DNA from: Ruminococcus sp. UBA3767
GTDB taxonomy: Bacteria; Bacillota; Clostridia; Oscillospirales; Ruminococcaceae
Direction of reading: 5' to 3'
Length of the DNA stretch: 12,268 nucleotides
Assembly (NCBI GenBank): GCA_002371625.1
Contig: DFFV01000040.1
Location: 1 to 12,268 of the forward strand
Shown here: positions 1 through 6,356 of the stretch, in pieces
Position numbering within the stretch: the first letter of the stretch is position 1
Layout of the letters: each line of letters opens with the position of its first letter
Program-made: the position numbers and the translations under genes
Notes under the pieces: model-generated
What the model was told of the DNA's origin: nothing
The model's input: only the letters and a program-made list of their open reading frames with translations
Databases searched by the model: none

Positions 1-8
1 AATACAAT

Positions 9-38
9 GCCCCGAAGCACTTTGAGGTGCTTCGGGGC
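9..38 (-). terminator. Intrinsic terminator of the diguanylate cyclase gene
   Basis: A perfect 12-bp inverted repeat (9-20 with 27-38, extendable to 13 bp by T8/A39) closes a 6-base loop. It lies about 45 bases past the stop of the GGDEF gene. Read on the minus strand the hairpin is followed by a moderately T-rich run (ATTGTATT). On the plus strand it is followed by AAAAC, so minus is the better orientation. Confidence 0.8.
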
Positions 39-84
39 AAAACTTCTATATGAGTATCTTTCTTAACGCAGTGCGTTTTTTACG

Positions 85-1272
85 CTATTTGTTAGCCTTA
101 TAATGCGAGAACAGGTCACGCTGTTTCATCGCCTTTTTGTCCTCATACATTCTCACGTCAGCCAGCTCGTAAAGCTCATCATAAACGTAATCTCCGCTGC
201 CGTGCGCCATTCCGCAGGATACCGCACAGAAAAGCCCGTCGTTAATGCCGTTGAGCTTTTCAAGCTCGCTCTCCCACTTCCTGCGAAGTTCATCAGCCTG
301 CTGTGCCGTAAGCTCCTTGGCGATCATCACAAATTCGTCGCCGCCCATGCGAAAGCCCAGCACGTTTTCCGCCGTGACCGCAGCGATGCTCTTTGCCGCC
401 TTTAATATCAGCGCATCGCCCTGCTCGTGCCCGTAATTATCGTTTATGTATTTGAGGTTGTTCACATCAAAGTTGTATATCGTCAGCGCCGCAGGCTTTC
501 CGAAAAGCTCCTCTTTGAGCGCCATGTATTTCCCCTTGTTGTAAAGCCCCGTCATCCTGTCGTGCTCGCTGTCAAAGATCATCTCGTCACGCAGCACGCT
601 GTTTTCAACAAAAAGCGTTATCATGCTGTTTATCGAGGTCTCGGCGTACCTTGAGCCAAGCGTCTTTTCAGGGACATTTACCACAACAGCATACCTGTGC
701 TGCTGTATCTGCGAGCTTGCAATGCAGTAAAAGCTGTCCCTGCGCTCACGGGGATCCATCTCAAGAAATCCTTCGCTGTCATCACTGCTTTGCAGCTGCT
801 CCCTCACGACCTTTTCACCGTCAAAGGTACTTTTAACCGTTTTTGTGTCCGTTTTCATTATCATGAAAATATCGTTGGTCGCACAGTATTTGCAAAGTCC
901 CGGCAGGAACGAATCATAAGGCTCCGAAAGCCGCTTCATTATCCCCGTCTGAAAAGCCGAAACGCCCGAAAGCATTTTTGAATAAGCCGCTATCTCTTTC
1001 ACCAGCGAGGTGTATTCGCTTATGTCCGAAACAGTAAAGCAGGCAAACTCCTCACCGCCGCAGGTGATGTCCGTCCTTTTTATGTTTATATCCAGGTCAA
1101 AGAACTCCATTTCCTCCATGTCCTGCGGCATCAGCTTTATCTTTTCAAGCACCCTTTCCGCAGGGCACTCAAACACAGGACTTATATAAACGATCTCGCC
1201 GTTTTTATCGGTAATAATGGTATTTCTGTCGAGCTTTGACCACAATGCATTGAGTATCTTTCCCGTATCCAT
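85..1272 (-). CDS. Diguanylate cyclase (GGDEF domain) with N-terminal PAS-like sensor
   Basis: This 395-residue soluble protein should make cyclic di-GMP from two GTP in the cytoplasm. Residues 1-95 look PAS-like (NTIITDKNGEIVYISPVF near 17-34, ending in an ISEYTSLVKEI-type linker). Residues ~110-225 are a middle region of uncertain fold, perhaps GAF-like. Residues ~232-395 are a GGDEF domain: it opens with DRMTGLYNKGKY, has the metal/substrate segment FDVNNLKYINDNYGHEQGD (268-286), and has an intact GGDEF at 310-314, so catalytic activity is expected. The RxxD inhibitory site that normally sits just upstream of GGDEF is absent, so c-di-GMP feedback through it is not expected. No membrane segment was seen. 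The ATG has a good AAAGGA ribosome site about 6 bases upstream. A dedicated promoter lies in the 101-bp gap behind the ABC transporter gene, and a terminator follows the stop. The signal sensed cannot be read from the sequence. Confidence 0.93.
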   Translation of the reverse strand: MDTGKILNALWSKLDRNTIITDKNGEIVYISPVFECPAERVLEKIKLMPQDMEEMEFFDLDINIKRTDITCGGEEFACFTVSDISEYTSLVKEIAAYSKMLSGVSAFQTGIMKRLSEPYDSFLPGLCKYCATNDIFMIMKTDTKTVKSTFDGEKVVREQLQSSDDSEGFLEMDPRERRDSFYCIASSQIQQHRYAVVVNVPEKTLGSRYAETSINSMITLFVENSVLRDEMIFDSEHDRMTGLYNKGKYMALKEELFGKPAALTIYNFDVNNLKYINDNYGHEQGDALILKAAKSIAAVTAENVLGFRMGGDEFVMIAKELTAQQADELRRKWESELEKLNGINDGLFCAVSCGMAHGSGDYVYDELYELADVRMYEDKKAMKQRDLFSHYKANK

Positions 1273-1332
1273 CTTCTGTCCTTTCCCGCCGATCCTCAGC
1301 GGTCATTCAGGCCACGCCGTACTGTGTTGATA

Positions 1333-1361
1333 ATCATACCACATTTTTCAGCTTATTTCAA
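1333..1361 (-). promoter_or_regulatory. Sigma-A promoter of the diguanylate cyclase gene
   Basis: On the minus strand TTGAAA (1356-1361) and TATGAT (1333-1338) are separated by exactly 17 bp. Transcription should start near 1326, giving a leader of about 54 bases. No terminator is visible between the upstream ABC gene and this promoter, so read-through from that gene is also possible. Confidence 0.75.
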
Positions 1362-1373
1362 CCATTGCGCAGC

Positions 1374-4076
1374 TTATTCCGTCCTCAGCGCAATAACAGG
1401 ATCTTTCTTCGCTGCACGCTTTGCAGGTATAAATCCGCCTATCATCGTCATCGCCATGCTTATGCCTATCAGCAGCAGGCTGTAAACTATCGGCAGGCGT
1501 GCCGTTACCTGAGCGTCCTCTATCACCCTTGCGATAACAGCGTTTATGGGAACTATCAGTATCTCCGAGACCACCACTCCGAGCGTTCCCGCAAGCAAGC
1601 CGATAATGAACGTTTCGGCATTGAACACCTGCGAAATGTTGCGCTTTGAGGCGCCCAGCGCCCTGAGTATACCTATCTCCTTCGTTCTTTCAAGCACCGA
1701 TATATGCGTGATTATGCCTATCATGATGCTCGATACCACCAGCGATACCGCAACAAAAGCTATCAGCACATAGGTTATCGAATTTACTATCGAGGTTATC
1801 GACTCGGTTATCAGCGCAACATAATCTGTGTAGGTTATCTTCTTTTCGCTGTCCACCGAATCGTTGTATTTCTCAATGCATTCGTTTATCCTGTCCTTGT
1901 CCTCAAAGCTGTCGCAGTAAATGTTTATCGCCGAGGGCGCATCAAGGCTCACCTTTCCGAAGCGCTCCATGTTGTCGTTGTAGTTAGCTCCTGCAACATA
2001 ATTATCGTAAATAGTTATCAGAAAAGCGCTGCTCTCCTTCGAGGCTGCCCACTTGTCAAGCAGCTTAGCCCGGGTGTTCTCGTCAGCATTCTCTCCCGCC
2101 TCATCAGCTGCCGCCCCCATATAGACCGCCATCGTGTAAAGGCTTGCCTTGTCCCCCACACCCAGCGAGCTTATGTATTTTCTTGCGTCTGCCAGCTTGG
2201 CATCATTCCCCGGTGCATCAAAGCGCATCCCCGTGAGAACGTTAACGTCCTTTGCAGCCTCCTGCGCTTTTACTACCTCGCTGTTGTCGGTGTGGTCTAT
2301 AACATATTTCGTCAGCTCGTATGTGTATCCCACAGCTGAATCTATCCCGACCTTTATGTCCTCTTTAGCCTTTACGATGCCCGATATTTTCAGCTCGACC
2401 GCATTTTTCAGCAGCTTTTCCTCGTCCAGCTCGCTCACCGCCGAAAACGTTCCGTTGCCGTTGCTAACATACCTGTCGCAGGCTGCCACAAGATAGAACT
2501 TCCTGCCGCATACCTCCTCGTAGCTGAACATTTTTTCCGCAGTTTCCCTGCCGCTCTTTATCTCCTCAGCCGCCTTTGAATACTCCTCCTTCGTGATTAT
2601 CCCCAGCTGATAGAGTGCCTCGGCAGATACCGTGCTGTCCTCGTCAAGCACCAGCACCACCTCATCATAGCTGCTGCACCAATCGCCGTATTCAAGGTCG
2701 TAATTGCTTTTTATCGCCTCACTTACCGCATTGTCACCGCTGCCCTTCATTATCTCGGTGAAGTTATCCGCTCCCGAGCCTGTGGCGCCGTTGAGCGAGG
2801 TCAGAACAGAGGTCGGGTTATTGTCGCCCCTGTTTGAAGCCGTCTTTTTCCTGTCTATGTCATCGGGGTCTGCGCCACTGTTTACAAGTCTGCCGCTGCT
2901 GTCACGGCTGAACACCTCAAAGCTCAGGTCATAAGTGTAAACAACGCCGTTCTCACCGAGATACTTTCTTATCTCGCTGTCAGGGTCGTCAAGGTATTTC
3001 TTGAACGAGGTAAGGTCGTTGTCCATAATGCTCGAGCGCCTTGTCTGCCTGCGCTGCAGCCTGCTGTAGCTTACATATACACCGCCGCTGCGCTCCTTTT
3101 CCTGCGAGCCGTCTTTATCATTGCGCCTGTTCATCACCGCATTCATATCCACTGCCCTGCTGGTTATGCTTATGGGATATGAAAGCATCGTTTCCTTCTG
3201 CTTTTCGTAAATAAACGTGTTCACGCCCGTTGAAAGCGCAAGTATCAGCGCAATGCCGATTATTCCGATAGAGCCTGCGAACGAGGTCAGTATCGTTCTG
3301 CCCTTTTTGGTGAGCAGGTTGTTAAGGCTCAGCGAAAGCGAGGTAGCAAAGCCCATTTTTGCCCTGCCGCTTTTGCTCTCCTTTTCCTCCTGCACCGCTT
3401 CAAACGGATCGCTGTCGTCAGTCACTCTGCCGTCCTTCAGCTTTATAATCCTTGTCGCATACTGCCGTGCAAGCTCGGGGTTGTGCGTTACCATTACCAC
3501 CAGCCTGTCCTTAGCGACTTTTTTAAGCAGCTCCATCACCTGTATCGAGGTCTGCGAATCAAGCGCACCTGTCGGCTCATCGGCAAGAAGTATATCAGGG
3601 TCGTTCACCAGCGCACGGGCGATAGCCACACGCTGCATCTGTCCGCCCGAAAGCTGATTTGGCTTTTTGTGAAGCTGGTCGCCAAGCCCCACATCTTCAA
3701 GCGCCTTTACGGCACGCTTTTTCCTCTCGCTGCGGCTTATCCCCGCAATAGTCAGCGCAAGCTCAACGTTTGCCAGCACTGTCTGGTGAGCGATAAGGTT
3801 GTAGCTTTGAAAAACAAAACCTATCGTGTGGTTGCGGTAACTGTCCCAGTCCCTGTGCTTGTATTTTTTTGTCGAAACTCCGTTTATTATCAGGTCGCCG
3901 CTGTCATATCTGTCAAGTCCGCCGATAATATTCAAAAGCGTGGTCTTTCCGCTTCCCGAAGGTCCCAGCACCGCAACGAATTCGCTGTCACGCAGCTCAA
4001 GGCTCACATCATCAAGCGCCTTTTGCACCAGCTCTCCCGTCTTATATTGCTTTGATATGTTCTTTATCTTTAACAT
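1374..4076 (-). CDS. MacB-like ABC transporter: ATPase fused to FtsX-type permease
   Basis: This 900-residue protein combines both halves of a MacB/LolCDE-type (mechanotransmission) ABC exporter. Residues 1-225 are a LolD/MacB-class ATPase: Walker A GPSGSGKT (38-45), Q-loop Gln90, signature LSGGQ (142-146), Walker B ILLADE (162-167) and H-loop His198. A first transmembrane helix lies at ~262-285. It is followed by a very long extracytoplasmic region (~286-765), and then three helices (~767-791, ~822-845, ~862-884) with FtsX features ([15 protein letters not shown] after the second helix; C-terminal [15 protein letters not shown]). MacB-type proteins usually have a smaller extracytoplasmic domain (roughly 250 residues); here it is about 480. 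The family uses ATP hydrolysis for work outside the membrane, such as peptide or antibiotic export, or control of envelope enzymes. The substrate is unknown. The ATG follows a GGGGGAG ribosome site and a consensus promoter with a short hairpin leader. No partner membrane-fusion protein or two-component genes are next to it. Confidence 0.92.
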   Translation of the reverse strand: MLKIKNISKQYKTGELVQKALDDVSLELRDSEFVAVLGPSGSGKTTLLNIIGGLDRYDSGDLIINGVSTKKYKHRDWDSYRNHTIGFVFQSYNLIAHQTVLANVELALTIAGISRSERKKRAVKALEDVGLGDQLHKKPNQLSGGQMQRVAIARALVNDPDILLADEPTGALDSQTSIQVMELLKKVAKDRLVVMVTHNPELARQYATRIIKLKDGRVTDDSDPFEAVQEEKESKSGRAKMGFATSLSLSLNNLLTKKGRTILTSFAGSIGIIGIALILALSTGVNTFIYEKQKETMLSYPISITSRAVDMNAVMNRRNDKDGSQEKERSGGVYVSYSRLQRRQTRRSSIMDNDLTSFKKYLDDPDSEIRKYLGENGVVYTYDLSFEVFSRDSSGRLVNSGADPDDIDRKKTASNRGDNNPTSVLTSLNGATGSGADNFTEIMKGSGDNAVSEAIKSNYDLEYGDWCSSYDEVVLVLDEDSTVSAEALYQLGIITKEEYSKAAEEIKSGRETAEKMFSYEEVCGRKFYLVAACDRYVSNGNGTFSAVSELDEEKLLKNAVELKISGIVKAKEDIKVGIDSAVGYTYELTKYVIDHTDNSEVVKAQEAAKDVNVLTGMRFDAPGNDAKLADARKYISSLGVGDKASLYTMAVYMGAAADEAGENADENTRAKLLDKWAASKESSAFLITIYDNYVAGANYNDNMERFGKVSLDAPSAINIYCDSFEDKDRINECIEKYNDSVDSEKKITYTDYVALITESITSIVNSITYVLIAFVAVSLVVSSIMIGIITHISVLERTKEIGILRALGASKRNISQVFNAETFIIGLLAGTLGVVVSEILIVPINAVIARVIEDAQVTARLPIVYSLLLIGISMAMTMIGGFIPAKRAAKKDPVIALRTE

Positions 4077-4089
4077 TATTTCTCCCCCG

Positions 4090-4111
4090 TCCGGGCATCA
4101 TCCCGCCCGGA
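4090..4111 (-). promoter_or_regulatory. 5'-terminal leader hairpin of the ABC transporter mRNA
   Basis: A 7-bp GC-rich inverted repeat (TCCGGGC/GCCCGGA, 8-base loop) lies directly between the predicted transcription start (~4108) and the GGGGGAG ribosome site (4082-4088). At least the inner GGGC/GCCC part of the stem would be transcribed and would sit at the very 5' end of a ~32-base leader. Such a hairpin could protect the mRNA or limit ribosome access; which of these is inference. Confidence 0.45.
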
Positions 4112-4114
4112 AAT

Positions 4115-4143
4115 ATTATAACATACCAAACAACAATCGTCAA
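4115..4143 (-). promoter_or_regulatory. Sigma-A promoter of the ABC transporter gene
   Basis: TTGACG (4138-4143) and a perfect TATAAT (4115-4120) on the minus strand are 17 bp apart. The predicted start is near 4108, inside the leader hairpin. The rest of the gap up to the next terminator (4144-4258) shows nothing I can name. Confidence 0.8.
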
Positions 4144-4268
4144 CTTTCCGCAGCGACAATCCGCTTTTCCGATCACCCCCTAAAATCCCTTCGGTCACCA
4201 AGTATTATATTGTTTCCTGCCCATCAAAAAGAGTTTTTACAGATAAGAACAAAGCGTAATAAAATATT

Positions 4269-4298
4269 AAAGCGCCCGGACTACTGCCCGAACGCTTT
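4269..4298 (-). terminator. Intrinsic terminator of the small membrane protein gene
   Basis: As minus-strand RNA this forms an 11-bp stem (AAAGCGUUCGG with CCGGGCGCUUU, two G-U pairs) with an 8-base loop, followed by AATATTTTATT. On the plus strand the two wobble pairs become A-C mismatches, so the minus orientation is favoured. It lies 65 bases past the stop of the 88-residue protein gene. Confidence 0.7.
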
Positions 4299-4362
4299 TC
4301 TTTGTTTGTGCTGAATATTTTTAAGGAAATTATATTATGGGGAAATTATTGATCTTGCCTTG

Positions 4363-4629
4363 TCAAAGGGCTGCCTTTCTCTGCTTTCTTGCTTTTCTCA
4401 GGAATACGAAATATCCGATCAGTGCACCGATACCGAAGTCGAATACAATATCCGCCGGATTAAGCAGCTTTACTCCCGAGCTTGGAACGAACTTTGAAAA
4501 GATAACGTTGAGCAAAAAGCCTGCCGCTACGAATATCCCTACGAAGATCCAGAACTTTTTCTCCTGGCTGAGCTTCTTTGTTTCGTTTGTTTCGTTTACC
4601 TCGTTGTTTACTGTTACTGTGTTTGTCAT
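4363..4629 (-). CDS. Small membrane protein of unknown function
   Basis: This 88-residue protein is not recognised. It has a polar N-terminus rich in Asn, Thr and Glu (1-20), a charged KKLSQEKK patch, then two hydrophobic segments: FWIFVGIFVAAGFLLNVIF (~26-44) and, after a short loop, a less hydrophobic one at ~60-77 (IVFDFGIGALIGYFVFL). The basic tail RKARKQRKAAL would stay in the cytoplasm under the positive-inside rule. Two transmembrane helices with both ends inside is the simplest topology. The gene has an AAGGAG ribosome site 9 bases before the ATG, its own consensus-spaced promoter and its own terminator, so it looks like a real single-gene unit. No function can be given. Confidence 0.8.
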   Translation of the reverse strand: MTNTVTVNNEVNETNETKKLSQEKKFWIFVGIFVAAGFLLNVIFSKFVPSSGVKLLNPADIVFDFGIGALIGYFVFLRKARKQRKAAL

Positions 4630-4683
4630 TTTTTATTTCTCCTTTTCATTTTTATTATTGGGTGTTTCCCTTTCTGTGTCTAT

Positions 4684-4712
4684 ATAATACCACGCATTTG
4701 CGCCATTTTCAA
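4684..4712 (-). promoter_or_regulatory. Sigma-A promoter of the small membrane protein gene
   Basis: TTGAAA (4707-4712) and TATTAT (4684-4689) on the minus strand are 17 bp apart. The start should fall near 4677, giving a ~48-base leader. It fires away from the esterase operon promoter, so the intergenic region is divergent. Confidence 0.7.
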
Positions 4713-4732
4713 TAGACAATTCAGCTTTGGCG

Positions 4733-4798
4733 TGTAGCATAAACTACAAAGCTTTTTCAAACTGTAAATTAGACTACACTCACCGCAGAAATTGTAGT
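4733..4798. promoter_or_regulatory. Cluster of TGTAG/CTACA inverted repeats, possible operator
   Basis: Two inverted repeats use the same 5-6 base unit: TGTAG-6 nt-CTACA (4733-4748) and ACTACA-14 nt-TGTAGT (4773-4798). Together they lie between the divergent promoters, ending 13 bp upstream of the esterase -35 box. This is where a repressor or activator dimer would bind. No regulator is encoded nearby and the unit is short, so the assignment is weak. Confidence 0.25.
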
Positions 4799-4811
4799 GC
4801 CGCAGGTGTGA

Positions 4812-4840
4812 TTGACACGGCTTTTGGTGTCTGATATAAT
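4812..4840 (+). promoter_or_regulatory. Full-consensus sigma-A promoter of the esterase-nitroreductase operon
   Basis: TTGACA (4812-4817) and TATAAT (4835-4840) match the sigma-A consensus at all twelve positions with the ideal 17-bp spacer. The start should be near 4847, leaving a long leader of about 180 bases before the esterase ATG. That leader contains the parS site and the possible leader ORF. Such a strong promoter implies high expression or tight repression. Confidence 0.88.
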
Positions 4841-4926
4841 AAAGCAGGAACTTTCAGCCCGATACACATTTGCAACACCTTATTAAATAACGAGCAAAAA
4901 TATGTAGTTTGGACTTTGAGAACAAA

Positions 4927-4942
4927 TGTTTCACGTGAAACA
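4927..4942. other. parS: parS centromere site (ParB binding palindrome)
   Basis: TGTTTCACGTGAAACA is a perfect 16-bp palindrome and an exact match to the bacterial parS consensus TGTTNCACGTGAAACA, the loading site for the CTP-dependent ParB (Spo0J) clamp in chromosome segregation. parS sites are extremely conserved in bacteria and cluster around the replication origin. The site is inside the transcribed leader of the esterase operon, about 85 bases before its ATG. No parA or parB gene is in the window, which is normal for a dispersed parS. A hairpin in RNA is unlikely because the palindrome has no loop bases. Confidence 0.9.
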
Positions 4943-4950
4943 CTGCATTT

Positions 4951-5031
4951 ATGGGCTTTGATAAAAACCTGCTTTATGAGGGCTTAAAATACGAGCTTTT
5001 TTCAAAAAATCTAAGGAGGACGCAGATATGA
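4951..5031 (+). CDS. Possible 26-codon leader ORF overlapping the esterase start
   Basis: An ATG at 4951 opens a 26-residue reading frame (begins MGFDKNLLYEGLKYELFSKN) whose TGA stop (5029-5031) overlaps the esterase ATG (5028-5030) in an ATGA arrangement, the classic geometry for translational coupling. The esterase ribosome site AAGGAGG lies inside its last codons. Against it: no Shine-Dalgarno sequence precedes the ATG, and the peptide is not recognised. It could be a regulatory leader peptide or a chance open frame. Confidence 0.25.
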   Translation: MGFDKNLLYEGLKYELFSKNLRRTQI

Positions 5032-5795
5032 ATGAGATGTGTAACGAATTTTTTATAGACTGTGACGGGATACCGCTGCACGCAAAGCTGGACTGCCCCG
5101 AGGGGAACGGAAAAGCACCGCTTTGCATACTTATCCACGGGTTTACCGGCAACATGGAGGAGGAGCACCTGAAAGCCGTACAAAAAGCATTAAACGAACT
5201 GGGAATATATGTGCTTCGTGCGGAGATGTACGGGCACGGAAAAAGCGGCGGAGAATTCAAAAACCACACCCTGTTCAAATGGATCACCAACGCACTTGCG
5301 GTGATCTCTTACGCAAAGCAGCTTGATTTTGTGACAGACCTTTATCTTTGCGGACATTCTCAGGGCGGACTTTTAACGATGCTTGCAGGGGCGATGTGCG
5401 CAGATGACCTTAAAGCGATAATCCCCCTATCGCCTGCGTGGATGATACCAGAGGGCACACGAAAAGGCACTCTGCTCGGGCTTTCGATAGATCCGCAGCA
5501 CATTCCCGAAATGATAAAGTGCGACGGCTGGGAGCTTTCGGGCGATTATGTCCGCACTGCGCAGATGATACACGCCGAAGATGCTATCGAAAGGTACAAA
5601 GGCCCCGTGCTGATAGTTCACGGCGACAGGGATGAAACGGTGCCGTTTTCATACGCACAAAAGGCAGCGCAGCTTTACGCAGACGCAGAGCTTGTGAACA
5701 TAAGCGGCGCAGACCATTGTTTCAACGGCTTTACGGGCGAGCTTGCCGCTGCGGTAAGTGATTTTTTCAGCAAAATGATAACAGGGGGTAAGTGA
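5028..5795 (+). CDS. Alpha/beta hydrolase, cinnamoyl/feruloyl esterase (Est1E-like)
   Basis: This 255-residue serine esterase closely resembles, from memory, Est1E of Butyrivibrio proteoclasticus and the LJ0536-type cinnamoyl esterases, which release ferulic and other hydroxycinnamic acids esterified to plant arabinoxylan. Shared features are the oxyanion segment HGFTGN (37-42), RAEMYGHGKSGGEF (64-77), HTLFKWITN (80-88), nucleophile motif GHSQGG (Ser111), LIPLSP-like IIPLSPAWMIPE (131-142), acid HGDRDETVP (Asp202) and base GADHC (His230). Ser-Asp-His spacings of 91 and 28 nearly equal those I recall for Est1E. The segment at ~130-185 corresponds to the lid that shapes the substrate pocket. 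No signal peptide is present, so it acts in the cytoplasm on imported feruloylated oligosaccharides. A strong AAGGAGG site precedes the ATG by 8 bases. It is first in an operon with a nitroreductase starting one base after its stop. Substrate choice is inferred from similarity only. Confidence 0.88.
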   Translation: MNEMCNEFFIDCDGIPLHAKLDCPEGNGKAPLCILIHGFTGNMEEEHLKAVQKALNELGIYVLRAEMYGHGKSGGEFKNHTLFKWITNALAVISYAKQLDFVTDLYLCGHSQGGLLTMLAGAMCADDLKAIIPLSPAWMIPEGTRKGTLLGLSIDPQHIPEMIKCDGWELSGDYVRTAQMIHAEDAIERYKGPVLIVHGDRDETVPFSYAQKAAQLYADAELVNISGADHCFNGFTGELAAAVSDFFSKMITGGK

Positions 5796-5796
5796 T

Positions 5797-6291
5797 ATGA
5801 ACGAGATATTCAAGAGGGTAAGCATTCGCAGCTTTGAGGAAAGGGCTGTTGAGGAAGAAAAGATAACGCAGATACTGAGGGCAGCCATGCAGGCGCCCTC
5901 GGCAGGAAACCAGCAACCGTGGGAATTTTTCGTTGTGAGGGACAAGGAGAAGATAAAGGCACTGTCAAAAATAAGTCAGTACGCTGCGTGCGCTGAAAAT
6001 GCGCCGTTGGTGATAGTTCCCTGTTACCGCACGGAAGGGCTGCGCTGGAAAGAAACGGTGGAGATAGACCTTGCGTGTGCGGTGGAAAATATGCTTTTGG
6101 AGATAACTGCGCTGGGACTTGGCGGTGTGTGGCTGTGCGCTGCGCCGCTTGAGGACAGAATGACCAGAGCCGAAGCGGTACTTGGCGAGCCCGAGGGACT
6201 GCGTGCTTTTGCGGTGATACCCGTTGGGTATGCTGCACAGCAAAGACAGCAGCAGGACAGGTTCGATGAAAAGAGGATACATTTTATTTAA
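5797..6291 (+). CDS. Small nitroreductase-family FMN oxidoreductase
   Basis: This 164-residue protein belongs to the nitroreductase family, which binds FMN at a homodimer interface and uses NAD(P)H to reduce nitro compounds, quinones or other electron-poor substrates. The N-terminal FMN-phosphate motif is clear (RVSIRSFEE, 7-15; APSAGNQQPWEFFVV, 33-47). The central helices and the LGLGGVWLCAAP segment (~105-117), which packs on the flavin, are present. It ends with a family-typical VIPVGYA stretch. It is at the short end of the family. The ATG is one base after the esterase stop, with AGGGGGT as ribosome site, so the two are co-transcribed and probably coupled. One idea is joint handling of plant phenolics: the esterase frees hydroxycinnamates and the flavoenzyme reduces phenolic or quinone products. 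That is inference. The operon ends at the hairpin 13 bases downstream. Confidence 0.88.
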   Translation: MNEIFKRVSIRSFEERAVEEEKITQILRAAMQAPSAGNQQPWEFFVVRDKEKIKALSKISQYAACAENAPLVIVPCYRTEGLRWKETVEIDLACAVENMLLEITALGLGGVWLCAAPLEDRMTRAEAVLGEPEGLRAFAVIPVGYAAQQRQQQDRFDEKRIHFI

Positions 6292-6303
6292 ATGCAAAAA
6301 TCA

Positions 6304-6332
6304 GCCCCGAAGCGTTTTGAACGCCTCGGGGC
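6304..6332. terminator. Bidirectional intrinsic terminator between convergent genes
   Basis: A 13-position stem (6304-6316 with 6320-6332, one mismatch) closes a 3-base loop. The plus-strand side is followed by ATTTTGTTT and the minus-strand side by TGATTTTTGC. The mismatch is A-C in the plus RNA and a G-U pair in the minus RNA. It serves the nitroreductase operon (stop at 6291) and the CstA gene (stop at 6357). Confidence 0.85.
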
Positions 6333-6356
6333 ATTTTGTTTGGCAGATGAGATGTG

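Noticed and set aside
65..81. AACGC-AGT-GCGTT hairpin followed by Ts on the plus strand
   Set aside because: The stem is only 5 bp and no plus-strand gene ends here. The minus-strand gene already has a far stronger terminator at 9-38.
1704..2339. 211-codon plus-strand open frame opposite the ABC transporter gene
   Set aside because: It is antisense to a well-supported 900-codon gene, and its product has no recognisable domain and an odd composition. It is a shadow of the real frame.
4927..4942. The parS palindrome as an RNA hairpin or terminator
   Set aside because: It has no unpaired loop bases and no U-tract, and matches the parS consensus at every defined position.
5810..6238. 142-codon minus-strand open frame opposite the nitroreductase gene
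   Set aside because: Pro- and Ser-rich low-information translation, fully antisense to a clear family member.
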